A DNA stretch of 64,000 bases from Microbacterium yannicii PS01 (GTDB lineage Bacteria > Actinomycetota > Actinomycetes > Actinomycetales > Microbacteriaceae): contig NZ_CAJF01000021.1 in assembly GCF_000304335.1 (NCBI RefSeq), positions 1 through 64,000 on the forward strand. The letters run 5' to 3'. Below the pieces are notes generated by a model. It had not been told where the DNA came from. It made no database searches and was given only the letters and a program-made list of their open reading frames with translations. The position numbers were made by a program, and so were the translations under genes. Positions within the stretch are counted from its first letter, which is position 1, and each line of letters opens with the position of its first letter. Shown one piece after another: positions 56,333 through 64,000 of the stretch.

Positions 56333-57859
56333 GTGGCCCGCTCTTCCCGCCCCATCCCCGCGCGCGTCCGCATCCTTGCGGCGATCCTCGCTGTGGCGTG
56401 CGTCGGTCTGGCCATCGTGGGCAGTGTGACGTTCTGGGTGCAGCGTGAAGGGGTCGTGAGGGGCGTCGAAGAACGCCTCGAAAGCCAGGTGAAGGCTCTT
56501 CAGGCGCTGGCGGCGGACGCGGACGTCCAAGAGATTCCCCCGGAAGTGCGCGACGCGACTCCGGCGGCAGAGGCGACGGATGTCGTGGATCCCAGCGACT
56601 ACACCACCATCGACGGATACCTGGAGGCCGTCGTGGCTCGGCTCGTCCCGGCACGCAACGAGGCATCGCTGGGCCTGATCGACGGCGAGGCCCGCTGGCT
56701 CCCCCGGACACTCTCGGGTTTCGATATCTCAAAGGACGAAGCCTTTCTCGAGCGCGTCGTCGATGAGACCGCCTCCGGCCGGACCAAGGAGGGAACAGCG
56801 GTCACCGACCATGGCGCACTGAAGTACATCGCCATCCCCGTGACCATGCCCAGCGACCCTCGGCACGGCCTCTACGTCCGCGCGATCAATCTGAGCGCTG
56901 AGCTGCAGCCCGTCACCATCGCCATGACGACTTACGTGGTCGCCGCGCTCGTGGTGCTTGCTGCGATCGCCGTCGTCGGCTGGTTCGTCACCGGGCGCCT
57001 CCTCTCCCCCATCCGGCATCTCCGCGAGACGGCGGACGCGATCTCGATCACCGACCTGTCGCTGCGGCTGTCACCACAGGGCAACGACGACATCGCCGAC
57101 CTGTCGCGCACCGTCAACTCGATGCTGGACCGACTCGAGGGCTCTGTCGACGGCCAGCGTCAGCTGCTCGACGACGTCCGCCACGAGCTGAAGACTCCCA
57201 TCACGATCGTGCGTGGGCACCTCGAGCTGATGAACCCGCGCGATGCGACGGACGTGGCGTCGGCGCGCGAGATCGGGATCGCCGAGCTCGACCGGCTCGC
57301 CCGCCTCGTTGAGGACATCGATCTCCTGGCTGCCGTCGAAGGCGAGTCGTACACGATGACCGAGGTCGACCTCGCCGAGCTGACCACGCGGGTCGGCGAG
57401 CTCGTCGCCGTGATCCCGGGCCACGTGTGGACCGTGGAGGCGCAGGCGAGCGGCATGACGGCCGGCGACCTGGACAGACTGCTGCAGGCCTGGGTGCAGC
57501 TGGCCGACAACGCGGCGAAGTACACGCCCGCCGGATCACCCATCGAGATCGGCAGCTCCCTCGATGCGGCTGGCGCACGCCTGTGGGTGCGCGACCACGG
57601 CCCCGGCATTCCGCCGGCATCCCGGCACCGCATCTTCCGCCGATTCGACCGCGCCCATGGCAAGCGCTCCGTCGGCGGATCCGGCCTGGGTCTGGCGATC
57701 GTGGACGCGATCGCGAAAGGTCATGGCGGCTCGTGCGCCGTGACCGACACTCAGGGAGGCGGCGCGACCTTCACGATCCACCTTCCTCCGGTCGAACCCG
57801 ATCTGCCGGCACCCGTCCGCGCCGGCGACGTCGTGCTGCAACGAGAGGCTTCCGCGTGA
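56333..57859 (+). CDS. Sensor histidine kinase
   Basis: 508 residues: transmembrane helix about 10-34, an extracytoplasmic sensor of about 165 residues, second helix about 200-222, HAMP linker (LLSPIRHLRETADAISITDL), HisKA with phospho-acceptor His284 in VRHELKTP, and an ATPase domain with DNAAKYTPAG and GGSGLGLAIVDA. It pairs with the response regulator whose start it overlaps (GTGA). GTG 56333 is chosen; GTG 56297 is possible. Signal unknown. Confidence 0.88.
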   Translation: MARSSRPIPARVRILAAILAVACVGLAIVGSVTFWVQREGVVRGVEERLESQVKALQALAADADVQEIPPEVRDATPAAEATDVVDPSDYTTIDGYLEAVVARLVPARNEASLGLIDGEARWLPRTLSGFDISKDEAFLERVVDETASGRTKEGTAVTDHGALKYIAIPVTMPSDPRHGLYVRAINLSAELQPVTIAMTTYVVAALVVLAAIAVVGWFVTGRLLSPIRHLRETADAISITDLSLRLSPQGNDDIADLSRTVNSMLDRLEGSVDGQRQLLDDVRHELKTPITIVRGHLELMNPRDATDVASAREIGIAELDRLARLVEDIDLLAAVEGESYTMTEVDLAELTTRVGELVAVIPGHVWTVEAQASGMTAGDLDRLLQAWVQLADNAAKYTPAGSPIEIGSSLDAAGARLWVRDHGPGIPPASRHRIFRRFDRAHGKRSVGGSGLGLAIVDAIAKGHGGSCAVTDTQGGGATFTIHLPPVEPDLPAPVRAGDVVLQREASA

Positions 57860-58512
57860 CGAAGATCCTGATCGTGGAAGACGAACCGCGCATCGCGGCC
57901 TTCGTCAGCCGAGGCCTCGTGTCGGCCGGATACGAGACGGTGGTGGTCGAGGACGGAGCAGAGGGGCTCGCGGTCGCGCTGCGCGGCGACGCCGATCTCG
58001 TGCTGCTCGACGTCGGCCTGCCGACGATGGACGGGTTCGAGGTGCTGCGCGAGCTGCGCGCTCGGGGTTCCGTCATTCCCGTCATCATGCTCACCGCCCG
58101 ATCCAGCACGCGCGACACCGTGGAGGGACTGGACGCGGGCGCGAACGACTACGTCAGCAAGCCGTTCGTCTTCGAAGAGCTGCTGGCTCGCGTGCGGTCC
58201 CGCTTGCGAGAGACCGTGCCGCAGCCCGGCGTCTCGATCTCGCACGACGACGTCGTGCTCGATGTCCTCGCGCGCCGCGCGACGGTGGCGGGTCGCGAGG
58301 TCGACCTCTCGGCTCGCGAGTTCGCCCTCGCCGAGCAGTTCCTGCGCAATCCGGGGCGGGTCCTCAGCCGCGAGCAGCTGCTCAGTCGCGTTTGGGGGCT
58401 CGACTTCGACCCCGGCTCGAACGTCGTGGACGTCTACGTCCGCTACCTTCGGGGCAAACTCGGCTCGGACCACATCGTGACCGTGCGCGGAGCCGGCTAC
58501 CGCTGGGAGTGA
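57856..58512 (+). CDS. OmpR-family response regulator
   Basis: 218 residues: receiver domain with acidic pocket VEDEPR, phospho-Asp52 (LLDVGLP) and Lys102 (YVSKPF), then a winged-helix DNA-binding domain (about 130-218) ending TVRGAGYRWE. Partner of the preceding kinase by gene overlap. The pair follows fumC at the end of a seven-gene run; regulon unknown. Confidence 0.92.
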   Translation: MTKILIVEDEPRIAAFVSRGLVSAGYETVVVEDGAEGLAVALRGDADLVLLDVGLPTMDGFEVLRELRARGSVIPVIMLTARSSTRDTVEGLDAGANDYVSKPFVFEELLARVRSRLRETVPQPGVSISHDDVVLDVLARRATVAGREVDLSAREFALAEQFLRNPGRVLSREQLLSRVWGLDFDPGSNVVDVYVRYLRGKLGSDHIVTVRGAGYRWE

Positions 58513-58556
58513 CCGGGCGCCGGATCGCGACACCTGCCGTCAACGCGCAAAGGGGA

Positions 58557-58614
58557 AGCCCCCGGCGCTGGGGGACGCCGGGGGCTGGGAAAGGCCGGAC
58601 TGGGGGATCCGGCC
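58557..58614. terminator. Double hairpin terminator between convergent genes
   Basis: Hairpin 1: 11-bp stem AGCCCCCGGCG (58557-58567) with 58576-58586. Hairpin 2: 7-bp stem GGCCGGA (58593-58599) with 58608-58614. They lie between the response regulator and the Pro-rich protein gene. Confidence 0.7.
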
Positions 58615-58618
58615 GTTG

Positions 58619-59521
58619 TCAGCCGCGCCTTTTGGGGGAATCGCGCGACTGATTCTTGTCCGAGCCGTTGCGCGCGCGTTCGAGTCTCTCGCTGCAGCGG
58701 ACCTGGGGCGGAGTCTGAGCGGGCGGGCCCGCATGTTCGGGGCGCTGCGACGGTCTCGTCGCAGGCTCGGATGCAGGAGGCGACGGCTCACCGGGGTCGA
58801 CGGTGACGTCATCCGCGGGAGGCGCCGGAATCGGGGCCTCGGGTCGACCGGGGCCCGGCGCCGGGTCGGGTGTCGACGACGGGCTCGGCACCGGCGACGG
58901 GCCGGGGCGCAACTGAGAACGATTCATGTTCGCCGGCTGCTTGCCATTGCCCCGCTTCGGCGGCTCGACAGCCACCCGCTCGGAGTCGCCGAGCTGCACC
59001 AGTTCGGCTGCGCCCGGCTTGCCCCCGACGCCGCTCTCGTCGTCGGCGAGCGACGGGACGGCAGCGTCGTCCTGAAGGCGCGAGATCCACGCGTCAGTTC
59101 GCCCGGGAGACCAGCCGTGCGCCAGCGCCCACGCGCGCACCTCATCCCACCGGCCGGAAGCCGCGGCAGCGGCGACGGCCTCGTCGGGCTCCGCAGAGAA
59201 TCCCGGTCCCGAAGCATCGTCGGAGGGAACCGCCGGCACGGGTGTCTGCGGCTCGTTCACGCGCGGCTCCGCGACCACCACAGGGTGGGGAGCCTGCACG
59301 GTTTCGGGCACCACCATGGTCGTCGTCCCCTCGGGCAGCGCTTCGGCCGCAGGGGCGGCCGAACCCGTGGACGGCACGACGACACGGGGCGCTGCGACCG
59401 TCGAGCCCTCGGAATCGGCCAGCACCGCAGAGTTCGTGAAGGCGACGAGGCAGATGACGGCGGCGCTCGCGGCAACGGTGGTCACGCCACCCATCGCGAG
59501 CCGCGCTCGTGCGTCCACCAT
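58619..59521 (-). CDS. Exported or membrane-anchored Pro/Ala-rich protein
   Basis: 300 residues. An N-terminal hydrophobic helix (about 13-33) serves as signal or anchor. It is followed by low-complexity Pro/Ala/Val sequence, a small helical segment (EAVAAAAASGRWDEVRAWALAHGW, about 105-130) and a long Pro/Ser/Glu-rich C-terminal half ending in charged residues (KNQSRDSPKRRG). GGATGGAGA precedes the ATG at 59521. Likely cell-wall-associated; function unknown. Confidence 0.65.
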   Translation of the reverse strand: MVDARARLAMGGVTTVAASAAVICLVAFTNSAVLADSEGSTVAAPRVVVPSTGSAAPAAEALPEGTTTMVVPETVQAPHPVVVAEPRVNEPQTPVPAVPSDDASGPGFSAEPDEAVAAAAASGRWDEVRAWALAHGWSPGRTDAWISRLQDDAAVPSLADDESGVGGKPGAAELVQLGDSERVAVEPPKRGNGKQPANMNRSQLRPGPSPVPSPSSTPDPAPGPGRPEAPIPAPPADDVTVDPGEPSPPASEPATRPSQRPEHAGPPAQTPPQVRCSERLERARNGSDKNQSRDSPKRRG

Positions 59522-59704
59522 CGTTCTCCATCCGCGGGCATGGAACTGAGCCCTCCCCCATCGTGACAGACGGCGACATGCCGCAACCGCGACAACCCAT
59601 GAGACTCTTCTCATTCGCCGGTGCGGGCCCGCGCCGCGCAGGCGACTGCCGGACACGACCGGGCCGGGACGCCATCGGCATCCCGGCCCGTCGTTCACTT
59701 CGGA

Positions 59705-61060
59705 TCAGGCGAGCTCGCCAGCCTCCAGGAGGTCGGTCACCAGAGCGGCGATGGCCGAACGCTCCGAGCGCGTGAGAGTCACGTGCCCGAACAGGCCGTG
59801 GCCCTTGAGCGTCTCGATGACCGAAGCCACGCCGTCGTGGCGACCGACCCGAAGGTTGTCGCGCTGACCGACGTCGTGGGTGAGGACCACCCGCGAATTC
59901 TGGCCCATGCGGCTCAGGACCGTCAGCAGCACGTTGCGCTCGAGGGACTGCGCCTCGTCGACGATCACGAAGGCGTCGTGGAGCGAGCGCCCGCGGATGT
60001 GGGTGAGCGGCAGCACCTCGAGCAGGCCGCGCTCCATCACCTCTTCGAGGACGTTCGTCGACACCACCGATCCCAGCGTGTCGAAGACGGCCTGACCCCA
60101 GGGCCCCATCTTCTCCGCCTGGTCGCCGGGCAGGTAGCCGAGCTCCTGGCCGCCGACGGCGAACAGCGGGCGGAAGACGATGATCTTGCGCTGCTGCTGG
60201 CGCTCCAGCACGGCTTCGAGGCCGGCGCAGAGGGCGAGCGCCGACTTGCCGGTGCCGGCTCGCCCGCCCAGCGACACGATGCCGACCTCGGGATCGAGGA
60301 GCAGATCGATCGCGATGCGCTGCTCAGCGGAGCGTCCGTGCAGACCGAAGACCTCACGGTCGCCGCGGACCAGGCGGAACTCGCCGTCGCCGACGACCCT
60401 GCCCAGAGCAGAGCCGCGCTCGGAGTGGATGATCAGTCCGGTGTTGACGGGCAGACCCCGGACGTCTTCGCTGACGGCGACCTCGCTCTCGTAGAGATCG
60501 CTCACGTCGTCGCCCGACACGTCGAGGTCGGTGATCCCGGTCCAGCCTGAGTCGACCGCCTGTTCGGCGAGGTACTCCTCGGCAGAGACGCCGAGAGACG
60601 CCGCCTTGACGCGCATCGGCAGGTCCTTCGAGACCACCGTCACTTCCTGCCCGTCCTGGGCCAGGTGCATCGCAACGGCAAGGATGCGGCTGTCGTTGTC
60701 TCCGAGGCGCATTCCCGACGGGAGCACCGAAGCGTCGGTGTTGTTCAACTCCACGCGCAGGGTGCCGCCCTCGCCGACGGGGACCGCGAAGTCGAGCCGG
60801 CCGTGCTCGACCCGAAGCTCGTCGAGGTGACGCAGCGCCTGGCGGGCGAAGTAGCCGATCTCAGGATCGTGGCGCTTGCCCTCGAGCTCGGTGATCACCA
60901 CCACCGGGATGACGACACTGTGCTCGGCGAACCGGAAGAACGCCCGCGGATCGCTCAGCAGCACGGACGTGTCGAGCACGTAGGTGCGAAGATCCTGGTC
61001 GTTCCCCTCGATCTGCTCGAGGTCCTGACTGCGCTGCTTGTGTGGTGCTCGTGTGGTCAC
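59705..61060 (-). CDS. PhoH family protein with PIN domain (PhoH2)
   Basis: 451 residues: N-terminal PIN ribonuclease domain with acidic residues in [11 protein letters not shown] (Asp30) and ITELEGKR, and a C-terminal PhoH ATPase with Walker A GRAGTGKS (about 265-272) and Walker [11 protein letters not shown]. Proteins of this architecture are RNA helicase/nucleases in mycobacteria. GTG start 61058-61060 has GGGAGTGGG upstream. Monocistronic. Confidence 0.9.
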   Translation of the reverse strand: MTTRAPHKQRSQDLEQIEGNDQDLRTYVLDTSVLLSDPRAFFRFAEHSVVIPVVVITELEGKRHDPEIGYFARQALRHLDELRVEHGRLDFAVPVGEGGTLRVELNNTDASVLPSGMRLGDNDSRILAVAMHLAQDGQEVTVVSKDLPMRVKAASLGVSAEEYLAEQAVDSGWTGITDLDVSGDDVSDLYESEVAVSEDVRGLPVNTGLIIHSERGSALGRVVGDGEFRLVRGDREVFGLHGRSAEQRIAIDLLLDPEVGIVSLGGRAGTGKSALALCAGLEAVLERQQQRKIIVFRPLFAVGGQELGYLPGDQAEKMGPWGQAVFDTLGSVVSTNVLEEVMERGLLEVLPLTHIRGRSLHDAFVIVDEAQSLERNVLLTVLSRMGQNSRVVLTHDVGQRDNLRVGRHDGVASVIETLKGHGLFGHVTLTRSERSAIAALVTDLLEAGELA

Positions 61061-61237
61061 AACCCACTCCCGCCCCGGGTGGAGAACCCGGCAGTCACGA
61101 GTCGACCAGGGTCACGAGTCGTTTCCGAAAGGCCGACTCGAAGGGGCGCCTTGCCCGATGTGATGAACGTACGTCCGCCCGCCGACATCCGGTGCGCACG
61201 ACACGCACAGGATCGTGTCGTCTTGATGAACTTCAGA

Positions 61238-62360
61238 TCACCAGACCCGAGCCGCAGAGAACGCGGCCAGCGCGTCGCCGAAGAGGCGCAGCGTGTCGGC
61301 GCCGGTGCCGACGTGCGGCGCGACGCGGATCCGTCCCCCGCGGGCGGTGACGGTGAGCCCGTGATTCGCCAGCGACGCGCCGAGCGGCGCGGCATCCTGT
61401 GGCGCGGGCGCAAGTGTCACGATGCCCGCGCGCCGCTCGGGATCGCGCGGCGTCACGACGGGCACCTCGTATCGGTCGGCGAAGAACATCACGTCCGCCG
61501 TGAGTGTTGCAAGCTCCGCCTCGATCGACGGGACGCCCACCGTCGCCACGTCGCGGAGCGCGGCGGCGAGACGCGCCGCGGCCAGCGTGTCGAAGCCTGC
61601 GACGGCGAACGCCTGCGCCGAGGGAGACGGCGCGGGCACGGCGTCGACCGGCAGGTCGCCGTCCACCCCGGCGAATCCCGACAGGATGGGCGCGATCCGC
61701 TCCAGGGCACGATCGCCGAACCACGCGAACCCCGTGCCGCGACCCGCGCGCAGCCACTTGTAGCCGTGTGCGCACACCACGTCGGCGGCGCTGTAGTCCA
61801 CGTCGGCGACACCGAACCCCTGGATCGCGTCGACGATCAGCAGCCGATCGCCGAGCACTTCGCGAAGGGCCGGAAGATCCGCGCGATACCCGGTGCGGAA
61901 GTCGACGAGGCTCACGGCGAGCGCGCGCGTGTCGTCCGTCAGCGCCTCCCGCACGACATCCGGGGTGATGAAGCCGTCTTCGGGTTCCAGCCACTGCAGC
62001 TGGATCGAGCCCAGCGCATCCGCCGGCGCGCGTGGCGGCGACGGTCAGGCTCGGAAACTCGCCGCGACCGACCATGAGACCGCCGGCAAGCCCGTAGATC
62101 GCATGCATGAGCCCGTAGGTCGTCGACGGCTGCAGGACGACGTGGGAGGCATCCGTCGTCCCGATCAGCTCGGCGACGAGCTCGCGGGCCTCGCGCACGT
62201 GATCGGCGACGAGGGCGATGCTGCTGGCGCGTCCGGAGCCGAGAAGCTCGGTGTCGGCCTGCATCTCGCTGCGCACCGCGGGTGAGAGCGGTCCGAACGC
62301 GGCCCAGTCGAGGTACCCCGGCTCTCCGTCGAACGAGGCCACGTAGGAATCCAGATCCAC
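61238..62360 (-). pseudogene. Class V aminotransferase gene broken by a frameshift
   Basis: Two reading frames together encode one cysteine-desulfurase-like PLP enzyme of about 373 residues. The N-terminal part (from GTG 62360, MDLDSYVASF to SLTVAATRA) and the C-terminal part (DALGSIQLQWLEPEDGFITP to the end, including the PLP lysine in GYKWLRAGRG) join if one base is removed near 62021-62027 (a C at 62024 fits). Either a recent pseudogene or a sequencing error. With the extra base the product stops being homologous after about 110 residues. Confidence 0.82.
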
Positions 62361-62416
62361 GCCGTCATTCTGGCAGAGTGCGTCGCTCCGCTCGTGCCGG
62401 TCGTCGAGAGCTCGGC

Positions 62417-62524
62417 CTCAGCTGCCGAACCGGCGATCTCGCGACGCGAAATCACGGATCGCGCGAAGGAAATCCACCTCGCGCAGATCGGGGCCGAGTG
62501 CTTCGACGAAGGAGAATCTCGGAG
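62417..62524. repeat. Duplicated 3' end of uppS, downstream copy
   Basis: About 108 bp repeat the uppS end (62546-62653) with a 129-bp offset, differing by three substitutions and one indel at the border. The copy stays in the uppS reading frame after the stop and would encode the same last ~32 residues ending DFASRDRRFGS and a stop. Two of the three substitutions are synonymous; the third changes Tyr to Ser. Confidence 0.85.
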
Positions 62525-62546
62525 TGAGCACGAGGCGAGCGCCGAC

Positions 62547-63332
62547 TCAGCTGCCGAACCGGCGATCTCGCGACGCGAAATCACGGATCGCGCGAAGGAA
62601 ATCCACCTCACGCAGATCGGGACCGAGTGCTTCGACGAAGTAGAACTCGGAGTGCGCGCTCTGCCACAGCAGGAAGTCGCTCAGTCGCTGCTCGCCGGAG
62701 GTGCGGATCACGAGGTCGGGGTCGGGCTGACCTCCGGTGTAGAGGTGCTCGCCGATCTGCTCCGGGGTCAGGCTGGCGGCCAGTTCCTCCAGTGACCCGC
62801 CCTCCTCGTCGTGCTTGGCGATGATGCTGCGGACGGCGTCGACGATCTCGCCGCGACCGCCGTACCCGACCGCGAGGTTCACGTGAAGACCGGGATGGTT
62901 CCGCGTGCGCTGCTCGGCGTCGGAGAGGACCCGGGCCAGGTCGGCCGGCAGGGCGTCCGCGCGACCCACGTGCTTCACCCGCCAGTCCCGCTCGTGCGAC
63001 ACCTCGTCGGCGAGCTCGGCGATGATCTCGATCAGGTCCTCGAGCTCGCGCGAGTCACGCTTGCGCAGGTTGTCGTTCGATAGCAGGTAGAGCGAGACGA
63101 CGCGGATGCCGACATCGTCGCACCACCGGAGGAACTCGCGCATCTTGGCCGCCCCTGCGCGGTGTCCGTGCGCCGCGGAGTCGAACCCGAGCTGCCGGGC
63201 CCAGCGGCGATTGCCGTCGATCATCATCGCGAGGTGCCGCGGCACGGTGTCGGGGTCCAGCCGACGCCGCAGGCGGGTGATGTAGAGGCGATAGAGGGGT
63301 CCTCTTCCCTCGTTCGACGAAGCGCGCGCCAC
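62547..63332 (-). CDS. uppS: Isoprenyl (cis-prenyl) diphosphate synthase
   Basis: 261-residue Z-prenyl transferase making the polyprenyl carrier for cell-wall synthesis. Catalytic Asp39 lies in MMIDGNRRWAR; SLYLLSNDNLRK, NLAVGYGGRGEIVDA and DLVIRTSGEQRLSDFLLWQ follow. Actinobacteria often have a short-chain and a long-chain enzyme; which this is cannot be told. GTG 63332 is 6 nt from TAGCGT (63339-63344, minus strand), a leaderless start. The 3' end is duplicated downstream. Confidence 0.92.
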   Translation of the reverse strand: MARASSNEGRGPLYRLYITRLRRRLDPDTVPRHLAMMIDGNRRWARQLGFDSAAHGHRAGAAKMREFLRWCDDVGIRVVSLYLLSNDNLRKRDSRELEDLIEIIAELADEVSHERDWRVKHVGRADALPADLARVLSDAEQRTRNHPGLHVNLAVGYGGRGEIVDAVRSIIAKHDEEGGSLEELAASLTPEQIGEHLYTGGQPDPDLVIRTSGEQRLSDFLLWQSAHSEFYFVEALGPDLREVDFLRAIRDFASRDRRFGS

Positions 63333-63464
63333 ACCCCTACGCTACCCCCGCATGGGGCAGGCTCCCCACGCTCACGTCGGGCGGCGGCATCCGCGCACCC
63401 TACCTTCCGGGCGAGGACGGCGCATGTGCCCCCGCGGGCATGCGCCGCCCCCTAGCCTGGGACG

Positions 63465-64000
63465 ATGAGCCGCCGCGGACGCACCTCGCACACCCCCGAA
63501 GTCCCCGTGCTGCCGCTCATGGATGCCGCGGCCGTCGACGCCGCGAATCCCGAGCTGAAGCCGAGCTGGCGGGGCTGGATCCACGCCGCCACATTCCCGG
63601 TCGCCATCGTCGCGGGGATCGTGCTCATCGCGGTCGCGCAGGGCGCACCGGCGAAATGGGCTGCGGCGGTCTTCATGGCGACGTCGCTGCTGCTGTTCGG
63701 CAACTCGGCGCTCTATCACCGGTTCGACTGGAAGCCGAAGACCAGGGCGGTGCTCAAGCGCATCGACCACGCGAACATCCTGCTGCTCATCGCCGGCACC
63801 TACACGCCGATCGCGACGCTCGCCCTGCCCCCCGGCAAGGGTGCCCTGCTGCTCGTCGTGGTCTGGAGCGGAGCGCTCATCGGCATCCTGTTCCGCGTCT
63901 TCTGGATCAACGCACCGCGATGGCTGTACGTCGCGCTCTACCTCGCGCTCGGCTGGGCCGCGGTCATGTACATGGTGGATCTGTTCCTCGCGAACGAGAT
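63465..64000 (+). CDS. Hemolysin III/TrhA-family membrane protein (partial)
   Basis: The first 178 codons of a PAQR-fold membrane protein; the 3' end is cut by the window. NSALYHRFDWKPKTRAVLKR and RIDHANILLLIAGTYTPIA carry the conserved Ser-x3-His and Asp-His residues of hemolysin III proteins, which in this family are usually not haemolysins. TAGCCT (63453-63458) lies 6 nt before the ATG, so it is probably leaderless. Confidence 0.88.
   Translation, partial: MSRRGRTSHTPEVPVLPLMDAAAVDAANPELKPSWRGWIHAATFPVAIVAGIVLIAVAQGAPAKWAAAVFMATSLLLFGNSALYHRFDWKPKTRAVLKRIDHANILLLIAGTYTPIATLALPPGKGALLLVVVWSGALIGILFRVFWINAPRWLYVALYLALGWAAVMYMVDLFLANE

Noticed and set aside
63410..63446. Hairpin-like GGCGCATGTGCC/GGCATGCGCC between uppS and the hemolysin III gene
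   Set aside because: Arms differ by a two-base bulge and the site lies in a divergent region where no terminator is needed.

Overview
The window looks like chromosomal DNA of a high-GC actinobacterium, most probably Microbacteriaceae and close to Microbacterium. This is inferred from gene content, codon bias and start-site style, not from a database match. Supporting points are the acyl-DapD type, a MarP-like periplasmic protease, an NrtR-controlled NAD operon, GAF-ANTAR proteins, class II (GlpX) fructose bisphosphatase, DUF3140/DUF4245/DUF6264-type proteins, and many leaderless genes with a TAnnnT -10 box placed 6-8 nt before the start codon. I see no tRNA, rRNA, CRISPR array, prophage or insertion sequence. 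No gene-free stretch exceeds 300 bases; the largest gaps are the dapD upstream region, the glycine riboswitch and the glpX/fbaA divergent region.

Layout. 0.3-8 kb: lysine/diaminopimelate genes (dapD; dapC with ferredoxin fdxA), citrate synthase, an AzlCD amino-acid exporter and the ribosome GTPase TypA. 8-15.2 kb: an oligopeptide ABC transporter (binding lipoprotein, an unusually long permease, a second permease, a fused double ATPase) interrupted by an antiparallel PH-domain membrane gene. 15.4-16.2 kb: a CPBP membrane protein with altered motifs. 16.3-20.9 kb: gcvT-gcvH-gcvP behind a tandem glycine riboswitch. 21-22.1 kb: MarP-like protease. 22.2-29.1 kb: nrtR-nadA-nadB-nadC-cysteine desulfurase-glycosyltransferase, a chain of overlapping genes with two NrtR-like operators at its promoter.

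29.1-47.7 kb is more accessory: a multidrug-type ABC exporter, an MFS exporter, a tiny Cys-rich peptide gene beside a membrane protein, an Fpg/Nei glycosylase, small hypothetical genes, a CBS protein, a flavin oxidoreductase, two coupled GAF-ANTAR regulators, an aminotransferase, a truncated LysR-like DNA-binding protein, an alpha/beta hydrolase lacking its nucleophile, DUF3140, a sugar kinase, ychF, a methyltransferase, a DEDDh exonuclease and rmuC.

47.8-64 kb: gluconeogenic glpX divergent from fbaA; ispH-DUF6264; a packed operon xseA-xseB-DUF4245-carbonic anhydrase-fumC-histidine kinase-response regulator; a Pro-rich secreted protein; phoH; a frameshifted class V aminotransferase; uppS with a duplicated 3' end; and a hemolysin III-like gene cut by the window end.

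No complete novel defence or biosynthetic system is evident. The most unusual items are the Cys-rich leaderless peptide, the in-frame duplicated uppS tail, the NAD operon's passenger genes and operators, the extended OppB, and the inactive-looking alpha/beta hydrolase.
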